DNA from: Pseudohaliea sp964438205
GTDB lineage: Bacteria; Pseudomonadota; Gammaproteobacteria; Pseudomonadales; Halieaceae
NCBI GenBank assembly: GCA_964438205.1
Contig: CAYTJQ010000011.1
Coordinates: forward strand, 1 to 64,000
Direction: 5' to 3'
Length of the DNA stretch: 64,000 nucleotides
Shown here: in pieces, positions 50,226 through 60,200 of the stretch
Layout: the number at the start of each line of letters is the position of its first letter
How positions within the stretch are numbered: the stretch's first letter is position 1
Made by a program: the position numbers and the translations under genes
Notes under the pieces: model-generated
The model's input: the letters and a program-made list of their open reading frames with translations, nothing else
What the model was told of the DNA's origin: nothing
Database searches by the model: none

Positions 50226-51938
50226 ATGCTGAACATTGAACGGACGCTGGCCACCCACTACCCCGACTTCGTCCAGCGCCACCGGCGCTCCGCCCAGACG
50301 CTCAGCCGCTTCCTCGGCTTTCTTTTCTACGAATCCCGCTTCCAGAAGTTCGCCACCGACTACCCGCACCTGCGCGGCTTCGACTTCGTCGAGGAAGTCC
50401 TGCGCTATTTCGACTTCGACCTGCGGCTGACGGAGCGCGAGCGCGCGCGCATTCCCTCCACGGGCCGCGTGGTGATCGCCGCCAACCATCCCATCGGCTC
50501 CCTGGACGGTCTCGCCCTGCTCAAGCTGGTGCGCAGCGTGCGCCCCGACGTGAAGGTCGTCGCCAACGAGCTGCTCACCGCCATCGGCCCGCTGCACGAT
50601 GTGCTGCTGCCGGTGGCGAACATGGGGACGGCCGGTTCGGCCCGCGACAACCTGAAGGCGATCAAGGAGCACCTGCTCGCCGACGGCGCGCTGATTATCT
50701 TCCCCGCCGGGGAGGTCTCGCGCCTGAGCCCCGGCGGCGTGCGTGACTGCGAGTGGCAGAGCGGCTTCGTCAAGCTGGCCAGCTCCACGCGCTCGCCGAT
50801 CCTGCCGGTCTACGTCGCCGGGCGGAACTCGCTCTTCTTCTACAGCCTGTCGGCGCTGGCCAAGCCGCTGTCGACGCTCTGGCTGGTGCGGGAGATGTTC
50901 AAGCAGAGCCACAACACCGTCGATGCGCGTATCGGACGGCCCGTGCCGCACGAAATCTACACCGCCAACGGTTTCTCGGCGCGGCAGCTCGCGCGCATGT
51001 TCCGCAAGCACGTCTACCGCCTGGGCAGCGACAGGCCCATCTTCCGCTCCGTGGAAACGGTGGCCCCGGCGGAGAACCCGCAGCTCCTGCGCGCAGAGCT
51101 CGCCGCCTCGCAGTGCCTCGGGGAGACGCGGGACGGCAAGGTGATCTACCTGTGCACGATGGATGCCGCGCCCTGCGTGATGCGCGAGATCGGCCGGCTG
51201 CGGGAGTTCACTTTCCGCGCCGTCGGCGAGGGCACGGGCCAGCCGCGGGATATCGATCGCTATGACAAGTATTACCGGCAGCTGGTCCTCTGGGACCGGG
51301 ATGCCCGGGAAATTGCCGGCGCCTACCGGATCGCGGATGCCGGCGCCATCATCGACCAGTACGGCCTCGATGGTCTCTACTCCGCCAGCCTGTTCGACTA
51401 CGGACCGAGCATGCTGCCGCTCCTCCGCCAGGGCCTGGAACTCGGCCGCAGCTTCGTGCAGCCGCGCTACCAGACCCGGGGTAGCCTCGACTACCTGTGG
51501 TACGGAATCGGGGCCTACCTCAAGGGCCGGCCGCAGCTGCGCTACCTCTTCGGACCGGCCTCCATCAGCCGCTTCTACGGCACCGACGCCACGGCGCGGC
51601 TCGTTCACTACTACGGTACCCACTACAGCGGCGCTCACCTCGATGTCACGCCGCGCACACCCTTCGTCATTCCACCGGAGCTGCAACAGCAGCTGGCGGC
51701 GGAATTCGATGGCTGTGATGCGGAGGAGGACTTCAAGGCCCTGAAGCAGGCCCTTGCGGGCCAGGGCCTGCCCGTGCCGACGCTGTACAAGCACTACTCG
51801 CAGGCCACCAGCCCGGACGGGGTCTGCTTCAGCGCGTTCAATGTCGACGAGGACTTCGGCGACTGCGTGGACAGCTTCGTGATTGCGGACCTTCACAAGC
51901 TGACTGCGCGCAAACGGCAGCGGTACCTGGAGTCATAA
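50226..51938 (+). CDS. olsF: OlsF-type bifunctional aminolipid synthase
   Basis: 570 residues with two acyltransferase halves. The N-terminal half (about 60-280) is an O-acyltransferase like OlsA, with VVIAANHPIGSLDGLALL and IIFPAGEVSRLSPGG. The C-terminal half (about 290-530) is an N-acyltransferase like OlsB: LCTMDAAPCVMREIGRLREFTFRAVGEGTG and LWDRDAREIAGAYRI. The fused arrangement is that of OlsF, which makes ornithine lipids, phosphorus-free membrane lipids that replace phospholipids when phosphate is short. Followed after 21 bases by the plcP-like gene. The amino acid used cannot be read from the sequence. Confidence 0.85.
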   Translation: MLNIERTLATHYPDFVQRHRRSAQTLSRFLGFLFYESRFQKFATDYPHLRGFDFVEEVLRYFDFDLRLTERERARIPSTGRVVIAANHPIGSLDGLALLKLVRSVRPDVKVVANELLTAIGPLHDVLLPVANMGTAGSARDNLKAIKEHLLADGALIIFPAGEVSRLSPGGVRDCEWQSGFVKLASSTRSPILPVYVAGRNSLFFYSLSALAKPLSTLWLVREMFKQSHNTVDARIGRPVPHEIYTANGFSARQLARMFRKHVYRLGSDRPIFRSVETVAPAENPQLLRAELAASQCLGETRDGKVIYLCTMDAAPCVMREIGRLREFTFRAVGEGTGQPRDIDRYDKYYRQLVLWDRDAREIAGAYRIADAGAIIDQYGLDGLYSASLFDYGPSMLPLLRQGLELGRSFVQPRYQTRGSLDYLWYGIGAYLKGRPQLRYLFGPASISRFYGTDATARLVHYYGTHYSGAHLDVTPRTPFVIPPELQQQLAAEFDGCDAEEDFKALKQALAGQGLPVPTLYKHYSQATSPDGVCFSAFNVDEDFGDCVDSFVIADLHKLTARKRQRYLES

Positions 51939-51959
51939 CGACCAGAGGAGTGAACCGAG

Positions 51960-52799
51960 ATGCAGGCCCTACCCCCCGATGGCAAAGTGCGCTGCAAGGC
52001 GCTGTGGATCTCTGACGTGCACCTGGGCAGCGTGCACAGCAAGGCCGAGCAGCTGTTGCAGCTCCTCGACCGCGTGGAGTGCGAGCGACTCTACCTCGTC
52101 GGCGACATCGTCGACGTCTGGGCGATGCAGCGGCGCGTCCACTGGCCGGAAGCGCACACGCGGGTACTGCGCCGGATTCTCAAGTTCTCCCGGCACGGTA
52201 CGGAGGTCGTCTACATTCCCGGCAACCACGACCAGAACTTCCGCGAGTTCTGCGGCAGCGAGTTCGGCGAGGTGCACATCCGCAAGGAAGTGGTCCACGA
52301 GACAGGCCAGGGGTACCGCATGCTGGTCACCCACGGCGACGAGCTGGACTTCGCCGTGCGCTACAGCCGGCTCAACCGCTTCATCGGCGACATCGCCTAT
52401 GACCTGCTCATGTGGGTGAACCGGCGCGTCAACCAGGCCCGCGAGGCCATGGGCAAGCCCTACTGGTCCCTGGCCAAGTGGGTGAAGGTCAACGTGTCCC
52501 AGGCCGAGGCGGCCATCCGCGCCTACCAGCACGCGGCCGTGAACCTGGTTCGCGACCGCGGCCTCGACGGCATCATCTGCGGCCACCTGCACTACCCGCT
52601 GGTGCGGGAGATCGAGGGCGTCCTCTACTGCAACGACGGCGACTGGGTGGAGAACTGCACCGCGCTGGTCGAGGACCACGCCGGGGCACTCCATCTCCTG
52701 CGCGGGGTGGCGCACCCGGAAAAGCCCCTCGAGCTGATCTTCGCCGACGACCGCTTCCCGCTCACTGCGGACCCGCTCCCCGCGCCAGCGCCAGCATGA
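51960..52799 (+). CDS. plcP: PlcP-like metallophosphoesterase (phospholipase C type)
   Basis: 279 residues. Calcineurin-like metal-binding motifs: WISDVHLGS, LVGDIVDVW, IPGNHDQN, VTHGDELDF and CGHLHYP. The sequence between them (WPEAHTRVLRRILKFSRHGTEVVY, GKPYWSLAKWVKVNV, YCNDGDWVENCTALVE) is that of the group containing PlcP, which removes head groups from phospholipids in phosphate-starved rhizobia and marine bacteria. It is often mislabelled UDP-2,3-diacylglucosamine hydrolase (LpxH). Context next to olsF favours PlcP. GAGGAG precedes the ATG. It overlaps the convergent M20 peptidase gene by 38 bases. Confidence 0.75.
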   Translation: MQALPPDGKVRCKALWISDVHLGSVHSKAEQLLQLLDRVECERLYLVGDIVDVWAMQRRVHWPEAHTRVLRRILKFSRHGTEVVYIPGNHDQNFREFCGSEFGEVHIRKEVVHETGQGYRMLVTHGDELDFAVRYSRLNRFIGDIAYDLLMWVNRRVNQAREAMGKPYWSLAKWVKVNVSQAEAAIRAYQHAAVNLVRDRGLDGIICGHLHYPLVREIEGVLYCNDGDWVENCTALVEDHAGALHLLRGVAHPEKPLELIFADDRFPLTADPLPAPAPA

Positions 52800-54066
52800 G
52801 CAGCGCCGCGCGCTTGCCCTGGCTGGCCAGGGTGGCCATGGTGGCGGTCTCGTCGACGGTGTGGCCGCCCTCCCCCATCAGCCCCAGGCCGTCGATGGCG
52901 GCGCGCACGTAGGGCGCGGCAAAGGAAATATCCGCCGCCCCGGCCCGGCGCGGGTCCACCGCCCGCACCGGGCCGAAGCCGAGGGCCTCGCTGCCCTCGC
53001 TGTAGAGCGACAGCAGCGCCTCGTTGCCCGCCGTGGGCGGCATGGGCGGGTAGCCCTCGGTGAACTCGAAGCGGGCCCCGGTCCCGGCCAGGTGCTCGCC
53101 GGCAATGCGCTCCATGGTGGCCACGGCCCGCTCGAGCTGGCGAGGCGTGAGCGCGCGGATACCGCCGCTGGCGAGCGCCGCCTGGGGAATCACGTTGTCC
53201 TTGCCGAACGCCACACCGCGGGTCCGCGCAGGCTCATGGGACAGTTCCGTCCCGGCGAGCAGCAGCCCCGCATTGAAGGTCAGGTTCTCCTCCCCGGCCA
53301 GCGCCGCGCGCCAGCCGTCGAGGATGCGCGCCAGCTCGAAGGCGGCGCCGTAGCCGACGTCTCGCCGGAAGATCTGCGAAGAGTGCGCGGGTTTGCCGGA
53401 GACAACGAGACGCCACTTGCTCGAGCCGCGCCGCGCGATCACCGCCGTTTCCGGGTCGCCGTCGCCGTCTTCGAAGCCGATGGCGTAGTCGGCCCAGCGG
53501 GCGGCCTCCACCAGCGGCGCCGTGGCCAGCGCCAGCGGTTCGCCCCGGTCCTCCTCGTCGCCGGCGAGGAATACCCGCAGCTGCAGGTCGTCGAGCCTGC
53601 CGACGCGATCGAGCGCCTGCAGCGCCGTCAGCAGCACCACGTTGCCACCCTTCATGTCAGTAATGCCGGGGCCGCGAATGCGCCCCGGGGCAACGGTTTC
53701 CATGGCCTGGAAGGGCCCGTCCTCGGGGAAGACCGTATCGAGGTGGCCGATCAGGAGCAGCTTCGGACCGCGGCTGCCGCGGGAGGCCAGCAGGTGGCCG
53801 GCACGGCCGAAGGGCTCACCGTCGATCCATTCCACGGCAAAGCCCAGGGCCGCGAGCGGCGCCGCTAAGCGTTCGCCGACGGCGCGCACACCGGCGAAGT
53901 TCATGGTGCCGCTGTTGATCGCGACGGTCCCGGCCAGCAGCGCCCGCGCCTCGGGCTGCAGCGCGTCCACGGCATCCGCGATGGCGCGCATGGCGGGGTC
54001 CTCGGCGCGGGCCGGCTGGGCGATGGCGAAAACGAAGCACAGGAAGAGTGGGGCGAAGCGAGGCAT
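52762..54066 (-). CDS. M20-family metallopeptidase, exported
   Basis: 434 residues. A signal peptide (LFLCFVFAIAQPARA) is followed by a zinc peptidase with ligands in LIGHLDTVFPED, GITDMKGGN, FLAGDEEDRGE and FEDGDGD, and the final His in LMGEGGHTVDE. The lid domain (about 205-315) begins RRGSSKWRLVVSGKPAHSSQ. It resembles glutamate carboxypeptidase (CPG2-type) and probably releases amino acids from peptides or folate-like compounds in the periplasm. It is convergent with plcP and divergent from rmf. Confidence 0.9.
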   Translation of the reverse strand: MPRFAPLFLCFVFAIAQPARAEDPAMRAIADAVDALQPEARALLAGTVAINSGTMNFAGVRAVGERLAAPLAALGFAVEWIDGEPFGRAGHLLASRGSRGPKLLLIGHLDTVFPEDGPFQAMETVAPGRIRGPGITDMKGGNVVLLTALQALDRVGRLDDLQLRVFLAGDEEDRGEPLALATAPLVEAARWADYAIGFEDGDGDPETAVIARRGSSKWRLVVSGKPAHSSQIFRRDVGYGAAFELARILDGWRAALAGEENLTFNAGLLLAGTELSHEPARTRGVAFGKDNVIPQAALASGGIRALTPRQLERAVATMERIAGEHLAGTGARFEFTEGYPPMPPTAGNEALLSLYSEGSEALGFGPVRAVDPRRAGAADISFAAPYVRAAIDGLGLMGEGGHTVDETATMATLASQGKRAALLMLALARGAGPQ

Positions 54067-54344
54067 GGTCTTTCTCCGGGCAGTGAGCGGTGGACCGGGG
54101 GCCGACGACGTTGGGCCCGCCGGACCCCGCGCCGCGCCGGAACCGGGAGGGCAGCGTAACAGACCGCCCCTGCCGCCGCTAAGGCATTGGGGGCGCTGCA
54201 GTTTTTCGTCCTTATAAACAGGGGGCGCTAGAGCGGGAGCCCTTGTAACAAATCGTTCATCGACAGTGCGAGACCCCTTTGCTTAGATCAGGAAGCGGGC
54301 ACCACGCCCGCCCCTTCCACCGCCACTGCTCAAGAGGCACCACG

Positions 54345-54548
54345 ATGAAAAGACAGAAGCGCGACATGGCCAGCCGAGCCTATGACCGGGGTTATCTCGC
54401 CGGGGTATCCGGTCGCAGCAGCGACAGCTGCCCCCACGAGAACGAGCAGCAGCGGGTCAACTGGCTCTCGGGCTGGCGCGAGGGTCGCGCCGCCCAGTGG
54501 GATGGCATGACGGGCGTCTCCGGGGTGCATCGATTGCCTTCTGTCTGA
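54345..54548 (+). CDS. rmf: Ribosome modulation factor
   Basis: 67 residues. MKRQKRDMASRAYDRGYLAG then SGRSSDSCPHENEQQRVNWL and GWREGRA closely match RMF, which dimerises 70S ribosomes into inactive 100S particles in stationary phase or starvation. The ATG at 54345 is chosen from the family's start; the frame is open upstream. It has a 278-base upstream region with a TTATAA at about 54212. RMF is longer here at the C-terminus than the 55-residue E. coli protein. Confidence 0.93.
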   Translation: MKRQKRDMASRAYDRGYLAGVSGRSSDSCPHENEQQRVNWLSGWREGRAAQWDGMTGVSGVHRLPSV

Positions 54549-54620
54549 CCACCGACCCCACGGCGCGCAGGTGCCCGCCTGCGGCTGCGCCCGGGCCGCG
54601 GAGGCACCGCAGCGGGCAAG

Positions 54621-54648
54621 TTGACAGCGCTCACAGCGTGCCTATGCT
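54621..54648 (+). promoter_or_regulatory. Candidate sigma-70 promoter of the GGDEF-EAL gene
   Basis: TTGACA (54621-54626) and TATGCT (54643-54648) are 16 bases apart, and the -35 is a perfect match. Transcription would start near 54655, inside a following inverted repeat and about 20 bases before the GTG start. Confidence 0.65.
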
Positions 54649-54665
54649 TGCATGCTGACATGCAA
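54648..54665 (+). promoter_or_regulatory. Inverted repeat at the transcription start
   Basis: TTGCATG (54648-54654) and CATGCAA (54659-54665) are perfect 7-base arms around CTGA. The dyad overlaps the expected start site, next to the ribosome-binding site (AGGGGGGG), so it could be a repressor operator. Confidence 0.45.
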
Positions 54666-54673
54666 CAGGGGGG

Positions 54674-57193
54674 GTGCCCGTGCCAGGGCTGCCGGCGCAA
54701 GTCAATCACCCGCTGACCGCAGAGATCGCGGCGGGCCTTCTCGATACCGTCGAGTTCGGTGTGGCCATCTATCGGCCCATCGACGGCGCCCGGGACTTCG
54801 AGTTCGCCTACCTCAATCCCGCGGCCTGCCGCATCGCGAACGTCGATCTGCAGGCCGTGCTCGGCCAGCCCCTGACCCGGGTGATGCGCGGCGCCGGGTC
54901 CATGGGCATCGTCGAGGCCCTGCGCCGCGTCGGCCAGTCGGGCATTCCGGAAGCCCTGCCCTCGCTCTACTACGAGGACGACCTGCGCACGGGCTGGTAC
55001 CGCAACGACCTCTACGCGCTCAGCGGCGGCTACGTCGCCGCGATCTTCAGCGACACCAGCGAACAGGTTCACCTGCGTCACGCCGTCGACGAGGAGCGCA
55101 CGCGCTACCGCCTGCTCACTTCGGCGCTGGAAGAAGGCATCTGGGACTACGACCTGGTCGCCGACCGGGTCTACTTCTCGCCGAGCTGGAAAGCCCAGCT
55201 CGGCTACCGCGATGACGAGCTGGAGAACACCTTCGCCACCTTCGAGGCCGTGCTCGCGGAGGAGGACCGGGAGCCAGTCCTCGCCCACCTCGCCCGCTTC
55301 CGCGAGGATGGGGAGGGCCAGTGGGAGCACGCCTTCCACCTGCGCCACAAGGACGGGCACGAGGTCCCGATTCTCGCCCGCGCGACGCCGCTGCGGGACC
55401 GCGACGGCCGGGTCATCCGCCTGCTGGGGGTGCATGTCGACCTGAGCGAAACCCGGGCCCTGGAAGACGCCGTGGCTCGCCTCGAGCTGGCAAGCCGGCT
55501 CGTGGATCTCGAGATCTATGAACAGGCGGTTGCCAGCACGCAGGACCAGCTGGCGGCCGTGGACAAGGACTTCCGCTACCTGATGGTAAACAGTGCCTAC
55601 GCGAACTTCTTCGGCTACCAGCCGGACGAGCTCATCGGGCATCGCGTGGAAGAGCTGTTCGGTGGGGAAGCCCTCGGCAGCAACGTCGCGCCCGGTCTCG
55701 CCCGCTGCCTGCAGGGCGAGACCGTCAGCTTCGAGGAGTGGCGGCAGCCGGCCGTCGGCGAGCCGCGCTGCTTCAAGGTGGTCTACACGCCGCTGCTGGA
55801 TGGCGACAAGACGCGCGGCGTGCTGGCAAGCGCGCACGACATCACCGCCGTGCAGACCGCGCAGGCCCAGCTCGAGCGCATCGCTCACCACGACCAGCTG
55901 ACCGGCCTGCCAAACCGCATCCTGCTCGACATCATCCTGCAGCGAAGCCTCAAGCAGGCGAACCGGGACGGCGGCCAGGTCGCGGTGATGTTCATCGACC
56001 TCGACCGCTTCAAGGCGATCAACGACAGCCTGGGCCATGCCGCCGGGGACGAGGTGCTGCGCCAGGCCGCAAAGCGCCTGCTCGGCGCCCTGCGCGACAG
56101 CGACTCCCTGGCGCGCGTCGGCGGTGATGAGTTCGTCGCGGTCCTCACCGGTGTCAAGGACCCCGCCAACCTGTCCCAGGTGGCCAGCAAGCTCATGGAT
56201 GCCGTCTCCCGTCCCTTCGACCTCGGCGGCGAGCAGGCCCAGCTCAGCTGCAGCATCGGCATCAGTCTCTATCCCGACGACGCCGGCAGCGCCGACGAAC
56301 TGCTGAGCAATGCGGACACGGCCATGTACGAGGCCAAGGAGCAGGGGCGCAACGACTGGCGCTTTTATACCGCCGCCATGACCGCCCAGGCCGCGGACTA
56401 CCTGGCCCTCGTGGAAAACCTGCGCGCCGCGCTGGATGGCGACGGGCTGGACCTCGTGTTCCACCCCGAGTTCGACGTCTCCACCGGGGAGGTCGTTGCC
56501 GTCGAGGCGTTGACGCGCTGGGAAGATCCGCAGCTGGGCACCGTGCCGCCGGAGCAGTTCATCAGCGCCGCGGAGAAAGCCGGCCTGGTCCGCCAGCTCG
56601 ACTTCCAGTCCCTGGACCGCGCCTGCGCGCATCTCGCCGCGTGGCAGGCGGACGGCATCGCCCCGCCGCGCCTCGGCATGAACGTGAGCCCGAAGACCCT
56701 GAACCACGCGGACACGCCGGCGCGGATCGCGGCGCTGCTGCGCCACCATGGCCTGGCGCCGTCGCTGCTGGAACTGGAGGTTCACGAGCAGGCCCTCATC
56801 CAGGACCCGGAGCGAACGACCCAGAGCATGGAGGCGCTGGAAGCCATCGGCGTCGGCCTGGTCGTGGACGGCTTCGGCTCCGGATCCCTCGGCCTGCGCT
56901 ACCTGCAGGCGCTGCACGTGCGCACCCTGAAGATCGACGGCAGCTATCTCAAGGACGTGAGCGGCCCGGACGGCCAGCGCATGGCCCGGGCGATGATCGC
57001 CCTGAGCCAGGCGCTCGGCCTGGACGTGGTGCTCTCGGGCGTGGAAAACGTGGAGCAGGCCACCTTTCTCCAAGGCGAGCCCGGCGTGCACGGCCAGGGT
57101 TACTACCTCGCCCGCCCCCTGCCGGCGGGCGACGTCACGGCCTTCCTGCGCGGCGACGCACACATGCAGCTGTCGGGCAGCGCGGCGGGCTGA
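54674..57193 (+). CDS. PAS-GGDEF-EAL c-di-GMP signalling protein
   Basis: 839 residues, cytoplasmic. Three PAS-like sensor domains (about 20-130, 135-265, 275-390) precede a GGDEF domain (about 395-560) with intact VGGDEF and an RxxD inhibitory site (RDSD) upstream of it, so diguanylate cyclase activity with feedback control is likely. The EAL domain (about 570-825) keeps EAL itself, but DDFG has become DGFG and the EGVE-type motif has become SGVE. The phosphodiesterase is therefore probably weak or dead. The GTG start at 54674 follows a run of G residues. A well-formed promoter lies upstream. Convergent with glutamate dehydrogenase. Confidence 0.92.
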   Translation: MPVPGLPAQVNHPLTAEIAAGLLDTVEFGVAIYRPIDGARDFEFAYLNPAACRIANVDLQAVLGQPLTRVMRGAGSMGIVEALRRVGQSGIPEALPSLYYEDDLRTGWYRNDLYALSGGYVAAIFSDTSEQVHLRHAVDEERTRYRLLTSALEEGIWDYDLVADRVYFSPSWKAQLGYRDDELENTFATFEAVLAEEDREPVLAHLARFREDGEGQWEHAFHLRHKDGHEVPILARATPLRDRDGRVIRLLGVHVDLSETRALEDAVARLELASRLVDLEIYEQAVASTQDQLAAVDKDFRYLMVNSAYANFFGYQPDELIGHRVEELFGGEALGSNVAPGLARCLQGETVSFEEWRQPAVGEPRCFKVVYTPLLDGDKTRGVLASAHDITAVQTAQAQLERIAHHDQLTGLPNRILLDIILQRSLKQANRDGGQVAVMFIDLDRFKAINDSLGHAAGDEVLRQAAKRLLGALRDSDSLARVGGDEFVAVLTGVKDPANLSQVASKLMDAVSRPFDLGGEQAQLSCSIGISLYPDDAGSADELLSNADTAMYEAKEQGRNDWRFYTAAMTAQAADYLALVENLRAALDGDGLDLVFHPEFDVSTGEVVAVEALTRWEDPQLGTVPPEQFISAAEKAGLVRQLDFQSLDRACAHLAAWQADGIAPPRLGMNVSPKTLNHADTPARIAALLRHHGLAPSLLELEVHEQALIQDPERTTQSMEALEAIGVGLVVDGFGSGSLGLRYLQALHVRTLKIDGSYLKDVSGPDGQRMARAMIALSQALGLDVVLSGVENVEQATFLQGEPGVHGQGYYLARPLPAGDVTAFLRGDAHMQLSGSAAG

Positions 57194-57206
57194 CCCCGGC
57201 CCGGTC

Positions 57207-60200
57207 CTACGCCCGGCGGCTGCTCTGCGCGAGATCCAGCAGCTCGCGGTTGGCGACCGCGAACATCGCGAAGTCCGGCGCCGTGGTCGCGTGCAGCTCA
57301 GCCAGCATCTCGCGCCAGCGCGCGATCAGCGTCGCCTCCTGCTCTTCCCAGCGCTCGACGCAGGCGGCGCTGTCCAGGCCCTCGCAGCGCAGGCGCAGGA
57401 TGCCCATCGCCAGCGTGCACTGCTGTGCCTGCAGGTCCTCCAGGTAGGACTCGCGCGCCAGCGCCTGCCACTCGTTGTCCACGGCGCTGCGCAGGATCTG
57501 CCCGCCGAACCAGTCGAGCTCGAGGCGCTCACCGAGGTGGAAGTAGAGCTCGGCCACTTCACCGAGGGGCGCTTCCGCCCGGCTGGCGACGTCGATGATG
57601 GCCAGGCCCGTGGCGGCGTAGAGCCCCGCCGCCACCGCGGCCGCCAGCGGCTCGTCGACACCGCCGGCGAGATAACGGTCCCGCCGTTCCTCGTAGAACG
57701 CCAGCGCGTTGCCGCGCAGCAGCGAGGGCAGCTGTCCGAGGAAACCGTCGATGCCGCCGGCAAACTCCTCGATCAGCAGCGAAGGCGCGAGCTGGTGGCG
57801 CCGGTTGCGCAGCAGCCAGCGGGTGGAGCGCTTCACCAGCCGCACGACGTCGAGCATCATCTCGTGCTGGAGCGCGGCCTCCACCCGGTGGTCGAGGGCC
57901 TCGATGGCGTCCCAGCGCGCGCCGAGGCCGTAGATGACCATCGCCGCCGTGTAGGCCCGGGCCACGTCGGCCACCGGCGCACCGGTCGCGCGCTGCTGCC
58001 GGCTCACGAAGTTGGGCCCCATGCGGTTGACCATGTCGTTGGCCACCTGCGTGCAGATGATCTCCCGGCGCAGCCGGTGCGCCGCGACATCTTCCGGGAA
58101 GCGCTCGACGAGCCGGGCGGGAAAGGCCGTGGCCGCGGCTTCCGCCAGGCTCGGGTCCTGCTCGAGGGCCGCTTCACCGAGCGACTCCTTGAGCACGGCC
58201 TTGCTGTAGGACACGAGCACGGCGAGCTCCGGCCGGGTCAGCCCGCGGTTCAGGAGCGCGCGTTCGGCCAGGTCTTCGTCACTGGGCAGGAACTCGAGCT
58301 CCCGGTCCAGGCGGCCGCTGGCCTCGAGGTTGCCGATGAGGCGCCGGTACTCGCCGGCGCGCTCCCGGGCCTCGAACTCGGCGAGGCTGATGGCCTGCAC
58401 CTGGCGGTAGTTGTTGGCCAGCACCAGCGCGGCCACGCTGTCGGTCATCTCCTCCAGCAGCGTGTTGCGGTGCTTCTCGGTGAGGTCACCACGGGCGACG
58501 ATGGCGTCGAGGAGGATCTTGATGTTGACCTCGTGGTCGGAACAGTCGACCCCGCCGGCGTTGTCGATGAAGTCCGTGTTCACGCGGCCGCCGTGCAGCG
58601 CGTACTCGACCCGCGCGAGCTGGGTCATGCCGAGGTTGCCGCCTTCGCCGATGACCCGGCAGCGCAACTCGTTGGCGTTGACGCGCAGGCTGTCGTTGGT
58701 CTTGTCGCCGACATCCGTGTGCGCCTCGAGGCTGGACTTCACCCAGGTGCCGATGCCGCCGTTCCAGAGCAGGTCGACCTCGGCGCGCAGCAGGTGGCTG
58801 ATCAGTTCCGCCGGCGTCAGGTGGTCCGCGCTGATAGCGAAGCGCGCTTTCATCTCCCGGGAGATGGTCACCGACTTGGCGGCCCGGCTGAAGACCCCGC
58901 CCCCGGCGGAGATCAGTGCCGCGTCGTAGTCTTCCCAGCTCGAGCGCGGCAGGGCGAAGAGACGCTGGCGCTCGGCGTAGGCAGCCGCCGTGTCCGGCTC
59001 CGGGTCGATGAAGATATGCTGGTGGTTGAAGGCCGCAACCAGGCGGATGTGCGGCGACAGGAGCATGCCGTTGCCGAAGACGTCGCCGCTCATGTCGCCG
59101 ATGCCGACGACGGAGAACGGCGTGGTCGCCACGTTGATGCCGAGCTCGCGGAAATGCCGCTCTACGGACACCCAGGCCCCGCGGGCCGTGATGCCCATCT
59201 TCTTGTGGTCGTAGCCGACGCTGCCGCCGGAGGCAAAGGCGTCGCCGAGCCAGAAGCCGTACTCCTGCGCCAGGGCGTTGGCGATGTCGGAGAAGGTCGC
59301 CGTGCCCTTGTCGGCGGCGACCACGAGGTAGGGATCCTCGTCGTCCTTGGCGACGACGTGGGGCGGTCGCAGCACGCCGCGCTCGGTGCGGTTGTCGGTG
59401 ATGTCGAGCAGCCCGCGGATGAACGTCTGGTAGCAGGCAACGCCCTCGGCCTGCACCGCGTCGCGCTCCCAGTCGGCGCCCAGGCGCTTGCAGACGAAGC
59501 CACCCTTGGCGCCCACGGGCACGATCACCGCGTTCTTCACCTGCTGCGCCTTGACCAGGCCGAGGACCTCCGTGCGGAAATCCTCGAGCCGGTCCGACCA
59601 GCGCAGGCCGCCCCGGGCGACCTTGCCGCCGCGCAGGTGCACGCCCTCGAGGCGCGGCGAGTAGACGAACACCTCGTACAGCGGCACCGGCCGCGGCACA
59701 TCCGGGATATCGCCCGGCGACAGCTTGAAGGAGAAATAGGGTTTCAGCTCGCCGCGGTCGTCGGGCTGGAAGAAGTTGCTGCGCAGCGTCGCGCGGATGA
59801 CCGCCACGTACTGGCGGATGATCCGGTCCTGGCCGAGGTTCTGCACCGCGTCGAGGCCGGTGAGCACCCGTTCCTCGACGGCGGCTTCGCGCTGTGCGCG
59901 CCACTCCTCGTCGCCATCGAAGACCGGCGAGAAGCGGGTCAGGAACAGCTCGACGATGCCGGCGGACAGGTGCAGGTGGTCCGCCATGGTCTCGGCGATG
60001 TAGGCGAGGCTGTAGGGAAAGTTGATCTGCCGCAGGTAGCAGGCATAGGCGCGCAGCAGGGCGATCTCACGCCAGGAGAGCCGGGTGCCCAGGAGCAGGC
60101 GGTTGAAGGAGTCGCTCTCCGCCTCGCCGAACCAGATGCGCCGGAAGGCGTCCTCGAACTCGCCCTTGACCTCGTCGAGGTCGATGTTCTGCGCCAGCGT

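Noticed and set aside
51960..52799. LpxH, UDP-2,3-diacylglucosamine diphosphatase of lipid A synthesis
   Set aside because: Metal motifs are shared, but the intervening sequence and the olsF neighbour fit the PlcP group better. Enzyme assay would decide.
54243..54260. Possible PHO box upstream of rmf (TTGTAAC-AAAT-CGTTCAT)
   Set aside because: Only about ten of fourteen half-site positions fit and no -10 lies at the proper distance. A matrix score and expression data would be needed.
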